Source: Phycisphaerae bacterium
GTDB taxonomy: Bacteria; Planctomycetota; Phycisphaerae; Sedimentisphaerales; Anaerobacaceae
Assembly (NCBI GenBank): GCA_021736645.1
Contig: JAIPFM010000044.1
Coordinates: forward strand, 1 to 33,369
DNA: 33,369 bases
Reading direction: 5' to 3'
The position numbers and the translations under genes were made by a program. The stretch's first letter is position 1, and each line of letters starts with the position of its first letter. The notes beneath the pieces were generated by a model. The model was not told where the DNA came from. It ran no database searches and was given only the letters and a program-made list of their open reading frames with translations. This document shows, piece by piece, positions 7,228 to 15,461 of this stretch.

Positions 7228-7593
7228 ATGTCCATTGAAAAAACAGACAGGGTATACCCCTCATTTTCCTTTAATAAAGTGACGCCACGAAAAGTTGCAG
7301 GGGATCAATCCAGTTTCGGGATTGTACAAGATGCTGATGAGGATGGATTCAAGTCTAAGGATGAACAGAAGATTAAGAACACATTCAATGATCAAGCAGT
7401 GAAAGGTGCTGACCTGGACGGCGATGGTGTTGTCTCCATGAAAGAAGCACTTCTCACCACCTTGAATTCCTTTGACAGCGAAGAAGTCGCGGACAAAGAG
7501 GCCATCAATACCAAGTCCTCAGAGATATACGCCAAATACAGGGCAGAGTTATTGAAAAACCAGACCCTTTCTCAGACAAATACCGAAGAATAA
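7228..7593 (+). CDS. EF-hand domain protein
   Basis: The protein is 121 aa from ATG 7228, which has AGAGGAAGAG directly upstream. The in-frame ATG at 7156 lacks a ribosome binding site. Two calcium-loop-like motifs are visible: DADEDGFKSKDE (about residues 34-45) and DLDGDGVVSMKE (about 67-78). The second matches the canonical DxDxDGxxxxxE loop. There is no signal peptide, so it is predicted to be cytoplasmic. Function beyond Ca2+ binding cannot be inferred. The neighbour on the opposite strand converges on it. Confidence 0.75.
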   Translation: MSIEKTDRVYPSFSFNKVTPRKVAGDQSSFGIVQDADEDGFKSKDEQKIKNTFNDQAVKGADLDGDGVVSMKEALLTTLNSFDSEEVADKEAINTKSSEIYAKYRAELLKNQTLSQTNTEE

Positions 7594-7632
7594 CCGTAGA
7601 ATTGAGAGCCTTCAGGCCGCGCACATGAACTT

Positions 7633-8688
7633 TCAGTCGCACCTAGAACCCTCATCCGGCGGTTCGGATCCGAGAGGACAGATCAAGCCCCCCTCAAGGC
7701 TGACCCCCTCGACCACCTCGAACAGACCACTGATCATGCCCGGATAGATGGGCCTTGAACAACTCGTGTGAATCTTCGTGTTTAGTGTGCCATTGATAAA
7801 AATCGATATCTCCGTACCCAGCGTGCCCTTGTCGTCAAGACCGAAGAATTGAAACAGGTCGTCTGCTTCAAGTACGCCCTCGAACACGACTACACCTTCG
7901 CTGACATCTCCCCCCCTCTTCGATTCATGGCCCTTCTTCTTTTTCTTTCCCTTGTAGGATTTCTTGCCTTTCTTTGCTTTATCGCCTTTCTGTTCGACTG
8001 TGACTGTGGCGGCCGCTGTGCCAGTATATCTGAGAATCAGTTCACTGACCTTACCCCTGCACTCTCCGCAGGGATTAGAAATCGTGACCAGTTTGATTGT
8101 CGCGGTCTCGGCATGGTAGATGATATTCGTGCTCCAGACCGTGCCATCAGACCAGGTCCCGCTCAGTATGCCCGTTCCAAAGACCTCGTCGCCCAGAATA
8201 CTCAGACCGTCAGTGACTGCCCAATCGTATGCATAAAATGTGACCTCACTGGACCCTCCAGCATCAAGATCGGCAATGACCCCACCGGTCAGTTCTATGT
8301 CGCTCTGGTCCCAGGCCCCCAGATAGTCTGTCACCGCCCCCCCGGAGATGGTTACGGAACTGGCACCTGCGGCGTAAAGGCTCGCCACCGAACCACTGGA
8401 CAGAGAGACATGGGTCCTCCCGTAGACAGAAACATCCCCGGCACTCCCGCCGGTCAGCATGACATTGTTGAGACCTTCAGCGACACAGTCAGCGTAAAGC
8501 TGGGCCACACTGCCGCCTGGCTGGATATCGACAGCACTATTGCCGGACATAAACCCCTGTACATAAGGGGTCGTAACGATGAGCAGGGGATCACTGCTCG
8601 TCAGGGTAAAGTCTTCGTCCCCCGCCCCTGCTGCGCACTGAAAAACCGCCAAAATCACCATCAACATGATCAATAATCTAGTGTTCAT
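7633..8688 (-). CDS. Secreted SGG-repeat protein with Lys-rich linker and planctomycete C-terminal domain
   Basis: The protein is 351 aa from ATG 8688, preceded by GGGGG six bases upstream; an in-frame ATG at 8706 would add six residues. A signal peptide spans about 1-22. Residues 50-150 are Ser/Gly-rich beta-strand repeats of the type VSVYGRTHVSLSSGS, SVTISGGAV and IELTGGVIADL, which resemble a parallel beta-helix. The C-terminal region starts at CGECRGKVSELILRYTG and ends GTLGTEISIFINGTLNTKIH with later Cys residues. I recall this domain from planctomycete secreted proteins (DUF7467-like). It is interrupted at 235-258 by a low-complexity lysine run. Likely an exported or surface protein; function unknown. 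Confidence 0.78.
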   Translation of the reverse strand: MNTRLLIMLMVILAVFQCAAGAGDEDFTLTSSDPLLIVTTPYVQGFMSGNSAVDIQPGGSVAQLYADCVAEGLNNVMLTGGSAGDVSVYGRTHVSLSSGSVASLYAAGASSVTISGGAVTDYLGAWDQSDIELTGGVIADLDAGGSSEVTFYAYDWAVTDGLSILGDEVFGTGILSGTWSDGTVWSTNIIYHAETATIKLVTISNPCGECRGKVSELILRYTGTAAATVTVEQKGDKAKKGKKSYKGKKKKKGHESKRGGDVSEGVVVFEGVLEADDLFQFFGLDDKGTLGTEISIFINGTLNTKIHTSCSRPIYPGMISGLFEVVEGVSLEGGLICPLGSEPPDEGSRCD

Positions 8689-8771
8689 TGACTGCCCCCA
8701 AGACATTTGACTCTATGACACAACGCTCCGAATCGCGATGGAACTCCCCAGTCACTGATCTGTTCGGAAAA

Positions 8772-8844
8772 CCAAGTGCTTTGTCACGCCTTAAGTTTTG
8801 GGTATGCTCAGCACCCTAACATTTAGGTGTGACACAACACTTGG
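8772..8844. repeat. 73-bp inverted-repeat element
   Basis: The left arm CCAAGTGCTTTGTCACGCC (8772-8790) pairs with the right arm ending GTGACACAACACTTGG (8829-8844), with only a few mismatches over about 20 bp around a loop of roughly 30 bp. It looks like a solitary palindromic or MITE-like remnant. No gene is inside. Confidence 0.6.
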
Positions 8845-9052
8845 ATAATAAAGTCAGATCCAGAAATGTCAATGTGCAAGCATTTTTTTGATGCCTCTCA
8901 ATACTCTCGTTTCCCTGCCCCAGTCCACAGAAACGCCATCTGGGCAACGACTAGGCTCAGATCGCACCAATTTTCCCTTATTTTTCACGCAGAGAAAAAA
9001 TCTTGCTTGCATAATTTGAATATTTGTTCACAATATGAACTACTATTCATTT

Positions 9053-9070
9053 ATTGAATTTATATTCAAT
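9053..9070. promoter_or_regulatory. Likely autoregulatory operator of the TetR-type gene
   Basis: ATTGAAT-TTAT-ATTCAAT has perfect 7-bp arms and ends 21 bp before the ATG at 9092. Extra half-sites (TTCAC, TGAAC, TTCAT) lie just upstream. This is the usual place and shape for a TetR-family operator controlling its own pump operon. Confidence 0.55.
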
Positions 9071-9091
9071 TAAAACTCAGGACAGAAATCA

Positions 9092-9697
9092 ATGCAGGAA
9101 TCGCTCACACGTCGTGAAAAAGAACGGGCGCTCCATAGGCAACATATTATGGAGGTGGCCCTGGGGCTCTTTTCAGAGCATGGGTATCATGAAGTCTCCA
9201 TGCAGCAGATCGCTGCTGCCTCCGAGTTTTCAGTGGGGACACTGTACAATTACTTTGAAAACAAAGATGCCCTGTTTGATGTGATCCTGGACACCTCCTG
9301 TGAACAGGTCCTGAGCATCCTCATCCCTGTCCTGGAGGGGCCCGAGAATGAGCAGGAGCGTTTGACACAATACATTCGAACCCTCCCCTGTATCCTCGAT
9401 CAGCACAGTGACGTGATTCGACTGTACATGGCCCTGTATGGCCAGAAAAGTGGATCGAGAAACATCCACGAACTCAAATTGCGTGAGAGCCTGCTGGCCA
9501 GTCTGACGCAGGTCATTGTGTCGGGCATTGAACATGGGGTCTTTCATCCAGTTCCCCCGTACTTCACAGCCCTCTCAATTTTTGTGACCCTGGAGGCTGT
9601 GACATTTGATCTGGTCAATGGTGTATGCGATGACACGCCCCAGGCTGCTGTCCAAAAACTTGAGCAACTGTTCCTGCACACCCTGCTCATTAAGTAA
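9092..9697 (+). CDS. TetR/AcrR family transcriptional regulator
   Basis: The protein is 201 aa. The N-terminal DNA-binding domain reads IMEVALGLFSEHGYHEVSMQQIAAASEFSVGTLYNYFENKDALF (about residues 16-59), with the diagnostic TetR helix-turn-helix and the YNYFxNKDAL end. The C-terminal ligand-binding domain is helical and not assignable to a ligand. AGGA lies nine bases before the ATG. It is the first gene of a tight run with the outer-membrane, adaptor and permease genes (11-bp gap to the next), so it most likely represses the pump operon and itself through the palindrome at 9053-9070. Confidence 0.92.
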   Translation: MQESLTRREKERALHRQHIMEVALGLFSEHGYHEVSMQQIAAASEFSVGTLYNYFENKDALFDVILDTSCEQVLSILIPVLEGPENEQERLTQYIRTLPCILDQHSDVIRLYMALYGQKSGSRNIHELKLRESLLASLTQVIVSGIEHGVFHPVPPYFTALSIFVTLEAVTFDLVNGVCDDTPQAAVQKLEQLFLHTLLIK

Positions 9698-9708
9698 AGC
9701 TGAAACCC

Positions 9709-11109
9709 ATGTCTAAAACAACCACCTGTATCCTGTTATTCACAGCGAGTCTCTTGTGTGTCTGCGGCTGCCGTCGCGTCAAAGACCCCCATAACCTGCG
9801 CGCGGACTATGCCACGGCCTACCCGGACCAACTGGCCCAGACCACGGACTCGATCCTGTCCGAGTACACGGCCCCGTTCACCCTGACCCAGTGCATTGAT
9901 CTCGCACTCAAAAACGGCCTGGAGGCGCGCCATGCCGAGCTGCAGGAGCGATTGGCCAGACTCAACAAGCGCATATCGTTTTCCAACTTTCTGCCTGCTG
10001 TGACCCTGGACTATCAACAGGTCGGCTTCGATCCCTTGCCGAGCATCAAATTCAATGGCACAGGCATTGCCATGCACGACAAACAGGTGCGCGAGGTCAG
10101 CTGGAACATCCAGATGTCTCTGTTCAACCCTGCCACGTGGTTCCTGTACCATATGAACAGTCTGGGCTATGACATGGCCAAACTGTCCACACAATACACG
10201 CGTCAGGCCATGACCTTTCAGGTGACCAGTATTTATTACCAGTGCCTGTGCATGGAACGCATGCGGGTCACACTCAAGACCCAGTTGGACACGGCACGTC
10301 AACATGAGAGGGAAATGACCGAGTTCCACAAAGAGGGCATGATCCCGACGTGGCAGGCAGAATCCGCCCATGTCACAGTCCTCATGAAACAGGTGGAGGC
10401 CAGACGCATGACACGGGCCCTCACAGAGACCTACGGAGACCTGCTCGTGATGATGGGCCTGTCCCCCCGGGCCAGGATCTCTCTACAGGGTGACATGCCG
10501 CTGGAGACACCGGATGGCGACCTCTCGGATCTGCTCACAGAGGCCCTGATACACCACCCCAGTCTGGCCATGGCCCACGCGCAGGTGGCCTTTGAAAAGG
10601 AAAAAATAAAACTGGCGATCAACAGCTTTCTGCCCCAATTTATGGGCTTTGCCAGGCGCCTGGACACCACGGATTCGCATCAAGTGTACAGCAATTACTG
10701 GACAGCCGGTCTGGTAGGAACCCTGACCGTGTTCAACGGATTTGCCAATGTCAACCAGTACAAGGCTGCCAAGGTTCAGCAGCAAGATGCCTTTATCCAG
10801 CGAGAACAGGCGGCCCTGGCCCTGATGCTGCAGGTCATGCGGGCCCATGATCAGATACAGACCGCGCAGGAACAGATCGAGGTGGTGACCAGCATGGAGG
10901 CTGCCACGCAACTCCACTGGCAGCAGGTCAAGGACCAATACGACCAGGGTCTGGTATCGGCCAGTGATCTGCTGGACATGAGTGCCAAGCTCGATCAGGC
11001 CCGGATGCAGATCCTTCAATCTCAGTGTCAACACCAAATTACCATTGCCCTGCTGAAGCATGTGTTAGGGCAGGACACGCCCGAGGAGTCACACCATGAA
11101 TCAGACTAG
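9709..11109 (+). CDS. TolC-family outer membrane efflux lipoprotein
   Basis: The protein is 466 aa. The signal peptide ends in the lipobox LCVCGC with Cys21 as the lipidated residue, as in NodT/OprM-type factors. The TolC fold shows in FTLTQCIDLALKNGLEARHAELQERLARL and in the second repeat beginning about halfway (LSDLLTEALIHHPSLAMAHAQVAFEKEKIKLA). Long helical coiled-coil stretches rich in Gln, Leu and Ala make the periplasmic tunnel. It forms the exit duct of the tripartite pump. Its 3' end overlaps the adaptor gene by 14 bases, which implies coupled translation. Confidence 0.9.
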   Translation: MSKTTTCILLFTASLLCVCGCRRVKDPHNLRADYATAYPDQLAQTTDSILSEYTAPFTLTQCIDLALKNGLEARHAELQERLARLNKRISFSNFLPAVTLDYQQVGFDPLPSIKFNGTGIAMHDKQVREVSWNIQMSLFNPATWFLYHMNSLGYDMAKLSTQYTRQAMTFQVTSIYYQCLCMERMRVTLKTQLDTARQHEREMTEFHKEGMIPTWQAESAHVTVLMKQVEARRMTRALTETYGDLLVMMGLSPRARISLQGDMPLETPDGDLSDLLTEALIHHPSLAMAHAQVAFEKEKIKLAINSFLPQFMGFARRLDTTDSHQVYSNYWTAGLVGTLTVFNGFANVNQYKAAKVQQQDAFIQREQAALALMLQVMRAHDQIQTAQEQIEVVTSMEAATQLHWQQVKDQYDQGLVSASDLLDMSAKLDQARMQILQSQCQHQITIALLKHVLGQDTPEESHHESD

Positions 11110-12331
11110 TGCCCCATCACGGCCAACACCCCGTTCAAAAGCCAAGTGGATCGCAGTCAGCCTCTCTGTCCCGGCATTGTGCGCTGCAGGCTGGTGGTTC
11201 CAACACGCCCATGCCCCGGTTCAAGCACAAACGCCTGACGCCGCGTCGACTGAAGCGCCGGCCATCTCCGTGCGCGTGACCTCTCCGCAGGTGCGAACCT
11301 TTGAGGACCGAGTGGTGACCCAGGGTAATGTCCAGGCCAAGATCTCGGCCAGGGTGTCGCCGAAACTGCCCGGCGTGATCGAAGCGTTCTTTGTCGATGA
11401 AGGCGATGTGGTGAAGGCCGGCGAAACCCCACTCTTTGCCACGGACGCTGTCAAGGTTCAACAGGGCGTGGTCATTCAGGAACATGCCCTGGCTGTTTCG
11501 CGGTGCGCCCTGGATCAGGCCGGGGCCAACGAGGCCAAGGTTCAGGCCGATCTGGACAAGGCGACACTTGATTTTAAACGGTTTCAACGATTGCTGGCCA
11601 GTGGATCGACCACACAGGATGCCTTCGAGCAGCAGCAGTCACGATTCAAACAGGTCACGGCAGCGCAGGCCCTGGCCCGGTCTCAAGTGGCCCTGGCAGT
11701 TGAGCAGGTGCGTCAGGCGGAAGCCATGCTGACGATCGCCCGAAAGGATCTGGCGGACTGCACTGTGGTCGCCCCCATGACAGGCGTGATCAGCAAACGC
11801 ACGGCCGAGCCCGGTGAAATGGGATCAACCGGTGACACGGTGCTCCATATCGACAATACGCAGATCCTGGAAGTCAGTGTATTCCTGCCTGCTGCAATCT
11901 ACCCCAGAATCGTTGTGGGACAGACGCCCATGAGGATCTCAGTCTCGGGCATCCCCGTTGACGCCCAACGGGTCACGTACAAAAGCCCCACCATTGACAG
12001 CACTCTGCGTACCTTTGAGATCAAAACCCTGCTCCAGGATCCCCCACCCGGGATGGCCCCGGGTGCCATGGCCCAGGTGACTGTCATTCTGGCTCAGCAG
12101 GAGAATCCGGGTGTGCCTGCAGAAGCCCTCCAGTTGCGCAGCAACCAGACCGTGCTCTTTACAGTGAACGGTCATGTCGCCGCAGAGCGGATCGTGACCA
12201 CCGGTCTGGAATCGGACGGATGGATCGAGATCACCTCGGGCAATGTCACACCTCAAGACCTGGTGATTACCATGGGACAGTATCAAGTGGAGAACAACAC
12301 GCCTGTCGCCATCCAGAAGGAGACACGTTAA
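11096..12331 (+). CDS. RND efflux periplasmic adaptor (membrane fusion protein)
   Basis: The protein is 411 aa. An N-terminal hydrophobic anchor (WIAVSLSVPALCAAGWWF) is followed by the biotinyl-lipoyl half-motif VQAKISARVSPKLPGVIEAFFVDEGDVVKAGETPLF. An alpha-helical hairpin rich in Ala and Gln comes next (about 115-215), then the second lipoyl half DCTVVAPMTGVISKRTAEPGEMGSTG and a beta-barrel with a membrane-proximal domain. This is the HlyD/AcrA architecture that links permease to TolC. It overlaps the TolC-type gene by 14 bases and the permease by one (TAATG), so the operon is strongly coupled. Confidence 0.93.
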   Translation: MNQTSAPSRPTPRSKAKWIAVSLSVPALCAAGWWFQHAHAPVQAQTPDAASTEAPAISVRVTSPQVRTFEDRVVTQGNVQAKISARVSPKLPGVIEAFFVDEGDVVKAGETPLFATDAVKVQQGVVIQEHALAVSRCALDQAGANEAKVQADLDKATLDFKRFQRLLASGSTTQDAFEQQQSRFKQVTAAQALARSQVALAVEQVRQAEAMLTIARKDLADCTVVAPMTGVISKRTAEPGEMGSTGDTVLHIDNTQILEVSVFLPAAIYPRIVVGQTPMRISVSGIPVDAQRVTYKSPTIDSTLRTFEIKTLLQDPPPGMAPGAMAQVTVILAQQENPGVPAEALQLRSNQTVLFTVNGHVAAERIVTTGLESDGWIEITSGNVTPQDLVITMGQYQVENNTPVAIQKETR

Positions 12332-15300
12332 TGTTCTTATCAGACGCCTCAGTGAAACGCCCCATTGCCATGAGCTGTCTGCTCATTGGTCTGACCCTGC
12401 TCGGGCTCAGAGCCTGGCAGAATATGGGCCTGGAATTGATGCCCAAGATGGACGCGCCCTTTATAACGATCACCACAATCTATCCCGGGGCCAGTCCGGA
12501 ACAGATCGAAACGGATGTGGCCAAGCGTATCGAGGACAAGGTCGTGACTATTGACGGCCTCAAACACGTCAACTCGGCCTGTATGGAGAATGTGTGTCTG
12601 ACCTTTCTTGAGTTTGAGATGGATGTGGACGTGGACATTGCAGCCACCGATGTGCGTGAAAAGCTGGATCTGATCAAGGCCGATCTGCCGGAGGATGTGG
12701 AGGATCCCAAGATCCTCAAGTTTGACATCAATGCCACCCCCGTGGTGCACATGGCCCTGACCGGTGAGGTGTCTGTGGATGAGTTGTATGACTATGCCAA
12801 CAACACCCTGCGCGACCGGCTCACCGTGATTTCCGGGGTGGCCGATGTGGAGCTGATCGGCGGCGCCCAGCGTGAAGTGCACGTGCTCCTGGACCGGGAC
12901 AAACTGGCCGCCAAGGGCCTGGCCAGCACAGAGGTGGTGACTGCCCTTCAGCAGAATGTGCGCAACATCCCCTCGGGCCGGGTCCAGGATGCCGGGCGCG
13001 AGTACACCGTGAAGTTCGATGCAGAATACCGCAGCGAGGCTGCGCTGGGCACCCTGGAGATTGCCAACCAGAATGGCCAGCGCTGCACGATCAACGATGT
13101 GGGACGCGTGGTCATGACCACCGAAGAACTCCGGCAAAAGGCCCGCATCGACGGTCGGCCTGCCATCTACATCAAGATCATCAAGAAGGCCGAGGGCAAT
13201 GCCGTACGCGTGGTGAATCGAGTGCGTGCGGCCATGGACCGGCTCAATCAGGAACTGCCCGGCGGCATGGACCTCGTGTGGGTCACGGATGACGGTCGCT
13301 TTATCGAGGCATCCGTGGAGAGTGCCTGGAGTAATGTGGCCCAGGGCATTCTGCTGACTGCGGCGATCCTCTTCTTCTTCCTGTATAATATCCGCTCAAC
13401 CCTGGTCGTCGTGATCACCATGCCTCTCACGATTCTCATTGGTCTGTTCTTTATGCAGATGGCAGGCTTTACCCTGAACACCTCGACCCTGATTGCAGTG
13501 GGCATGTCTGTGGGTATCCTGGTGACCAACTCCATTGTGGTGCTGGAGGCCATTACCAAGCGGCTCAACCTGATCGGAGATCCCAAGGAGGCCTCGCGCC
13601 TGGGCTCCAAGGAGGTGGTGGTGGCTGTACTGGCCAGTGCAGGCACCAATATTGTGGTGCTGTTTCCCATTGCCGTGATGGGCAGCAAGATCGGCATGTT
13701 CCTGAGACCCCTGGCCTGGAGCATGTTGATCATGACGGCCGTGTCCCTGTTCATCTCCTTTTCCCTGACCCCCCTGCTGTGTTCGGTCATGCTCAAGCCT
13801 GTCCACGGGCAGCGCAAGGGCCTGTTGGCACGCATGGAAGCAGGTTTCAATCGCAGCCTGGATGGGGTGATCGGCGGGTACCGCAGCATGCTGTCCTTTC
13901 ATGAACGTCATCGCTGGTCTGCGGTGGGTGTTCTCGTGCTGACGGCGCTGCTGTTGTTCCATGCCATGGGCCGGGATGTGGGCTTTGACATGTTTTCCGA
14001 TCCGGACAAGGGGCAGATCTACATCAAACTGGAATACCCCACAGACTATGACATGGCCCGCACTGTGGCCCGCGTGACCGAGGTGGAGACGCGCGTCAAG
14101 GGTGTGTCGGAATTGAAGCATGTGCTCAGTTCCATCGGCAAGGTCCAGGGCACCGTGGGACAATCCACGCAGGGCATTTATCTGGCCCAGATCCTGCTGA
14201 CCTTCTCGGATCGCGATCAGCGCAGCCTCACCATTGATGAGCTTCAGGATGAAGTGCGGTCGCGTCTGCAGGGATACCCCGAGTGCGTGCTCACAGTCAC
14301 CATGCCAAGTATGATTGGGGGACAGAATCAGGATATTGAACTGGAAATCACGGGCTCCGAACTCAGTGTCCTGGACCGTCTGGCCCTGGAGACTCAGGCC
14401 GGTGCAAACACCCTGGCCGGCCTGCAGGACACAGACACCACGGTGCGTCAAGGCAAACCGGAATTGGCCATTGTCCCGGACCGGGCCATGCTGGCGGATC
14501 TCAACATCCCGGCCGTGGGCCTGGGTCTGACCCTGCGCGCCAATTTGGAGGGCATGGATGCAGGGACCTTCAAGCGCGGCGATCGAAACTATGACATTGT
14601 GGTGGAATTCGAAGATCGGTTAGGCAAGGATCAAGTGGGACAATTTCTCTTTCCGGGTGCGTCCGGACGTCCCATGGTGCTGACCAACCTCAGCCGGATC
14701 GAACAGCGTATTGCACCGATCCAGATCACACGCGTGGACAAGCAGCGTGTGTCCAAACTCTTTGCCAACCTGGCCCCGGGCATGGCCCTGGGGACGGCCG
14801 TGGATGCACTGACCGACCAGATGACAACCCAGGGACAGTTCCCGCCAGGCTATGGTTTCAGATTCGCGGGCATGTACGAGATGATGGGCGAGATGCAGGC
14901 CGAGTTCGGCAATGCCATGATCACGGCCATTGTCCTGGTGATTCTGACACTGGCCGCGATTCTGGAATCCTTTAAGCAGCCCTGGCTGATCCTCGTGACT
15001 CTGCCTTTGGCCCTGATCGGTGTGATGTGGTCCCTGGCCCTGACCGGGCAGACCCTGTCCATGTTCGTGCTGCTCGGGATTGTGATGATGATGGGCATTG
15101 TGGTGAACAACGCCATCCTGATCATGGACCAGTTCAATGTGCACGTGGCCCAAGGCACGCCGCGTCACAAGGCCATGATCACGGCGTCCTGTGAGCGATT
15201 CCGACCGATCGTGATGATTACCCTGGCCGCCGTGCTGGGCATGCTTCCCCTGGCCATGGGACGCGGTATTGGTGCGGAGATGCGAAACGGCGTGGGCATT

Positions 15301-15417
15301 GCCTCTGTGGGCGGCATCCTGGTGTCGGGCATCCTGACCCTGTTTGTCGTGCCGATCCTGTATGATCTGTGCACGCGAAAATCCAGGGTGAAAGAGGCCC
15401 TGCCCGTTGGAACCTAG
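12331..15417 (+). CDS. RND-family efflux permease lacking the usual TM4 Asp pair
   Basis: The protein is 1028 aa, the usual RND length. It starts at the ATG in TAATG with AGAAGGAGA upstream; a longer frame from 12220 is not needed. The N-terminus SDASVKRPIAMSCLLIGL is typical, with 12 membrane segments and two large periplasmic loops. TM4 reads GMSVGILVTNSIVVLEA, so Thr399-Asn400 replace the DD proton relay of AcrB (D407/D408). The TM10 equivalent reads VVNNAILIMD, so Asn926 replaces Lys940. The substrate class cannot be read. The stop TAG is formed by the first units of heptamer array C, so the last residues and stop border the repeat. Confidence 0.93.
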   Translation: MFLSDASVKRPIAMSCLLIGLTLLGLRAWQNMGLELMPKMDAPFITITTIYPGASPEQIETDVAKRIEDKVVTIDGLKHVNSACMENVCLTFLEFEMDVDVDIAATDVREKLDLIKADLPEDVEDPKILKFDINATPVVHMALTGEVSVDELYDYANNTLRDRLTVISGVADVELIGGAQREVHVLLDRDKLAAKGLASTEVVTALQQNVRNIPSGRVQDAGREYTVKFDAEYRSEAALGTLEIANQNGQRCTINDVGRVVMTTEELRQKARIDGRPAIYIKIIKKAEGNAVRVVNRVRAAMDRLNQELPGGMDLVWVTDDGRFIEASVESAWSNVAQGILLTAAILFFFLYNIRSTLVVVITMPLTILIGLFFMQMAGFTLNTSTLIAVGMSVGILVTNSIVVLEAITKRLNLIGDPKEASRLGSKEVVVAVLASAGTNIVVLFPIAVMGSKIGMFLRPLAWSMLIMTAVSLFISFSLTPLLCSVMLKPVHGQRKGLLARMEAGFNRSLDGVIGGYRSMLSFHERHRWSAVGVLVLTALLLFHAMGRDVGFDMFSDPDKGQIYIKLEYPTDYDMARTVARVTEVETRVKGVSELKHVLSSIGKVQGTVGQSTQGIYLAQILLTFSDRDQRSLTIDELQDEVRSRLQGYPECVLTVTMPSMIGGQNQDIELEITGSELSVLDRLALETQAGANTLAGLQDTDTTVRQGKPELAIVPDRAMLADLNIPAVGLGLTLRANLEGMDAGTFKRGDRNYDIVVEFEDRLGKDQVGQFLFPGASGRPMVLTNLSRIEQRIAPIQITRVDKQRVSKLFANLAPGMALGTAVDALTDQMTTQGQFPPGYGFRFAGMYEMMGEMQAEFGNAMITAIVLVILTLAAILESFKQPWLILVTLPLALIGVMWSLALTGQTLSMFVLLGIVMMMGIVVNNAILIMDQFNVHVAQGTPRHKAMITASCERFRPIVMITLAAVLGMLPLAMGRGIGAEMRNGVGIASVGGILVSGILTLFVVPILYDLCTRKSRVKEALPVGT

Positions 15418-15461
15418 AACCTAGAACCTAGAACCTGAAACCTGAAACCTGAAAAAACCTA
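15409..15461. repeat. Heptamer tandem array C spanning both stops of convergent genes
   Basis: The units are GGAACCT, AGAACCT x3, GAAACCT x2, then GAAAAAACCTA. The plus-strand RND gene stops at TAG (15415-15417) inside the array. The minus-strand E2 gene stops at 15459-15461 (CTA on the plus strand) in its last unit. The whole intergenic space between the two genes is therefore repeat. Confidence 0.75.

Larger units (their letters stand above)
8689..9091. other. Intergenic region between divergent genes
   Basis: This region holds a 73-bp inverted-repeat element (8772-8844) and, close to the TetR-type gene, an AT-rich stretch with several TTCA/TGAA half-sites (9015-9070), listed separately. 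There is no coding signal and no ncRNA was recognised. Confidence 0.5.

Noticed and set aside
12220-12330. Extended N-terminus of the RND permease (start at 12220)
   Set aside because: It would overlap the adaptor gene by 112 bases and add a polar 37-residue leader. The ATG at 12331 has AGAAGGAGA and the family N-terminus.
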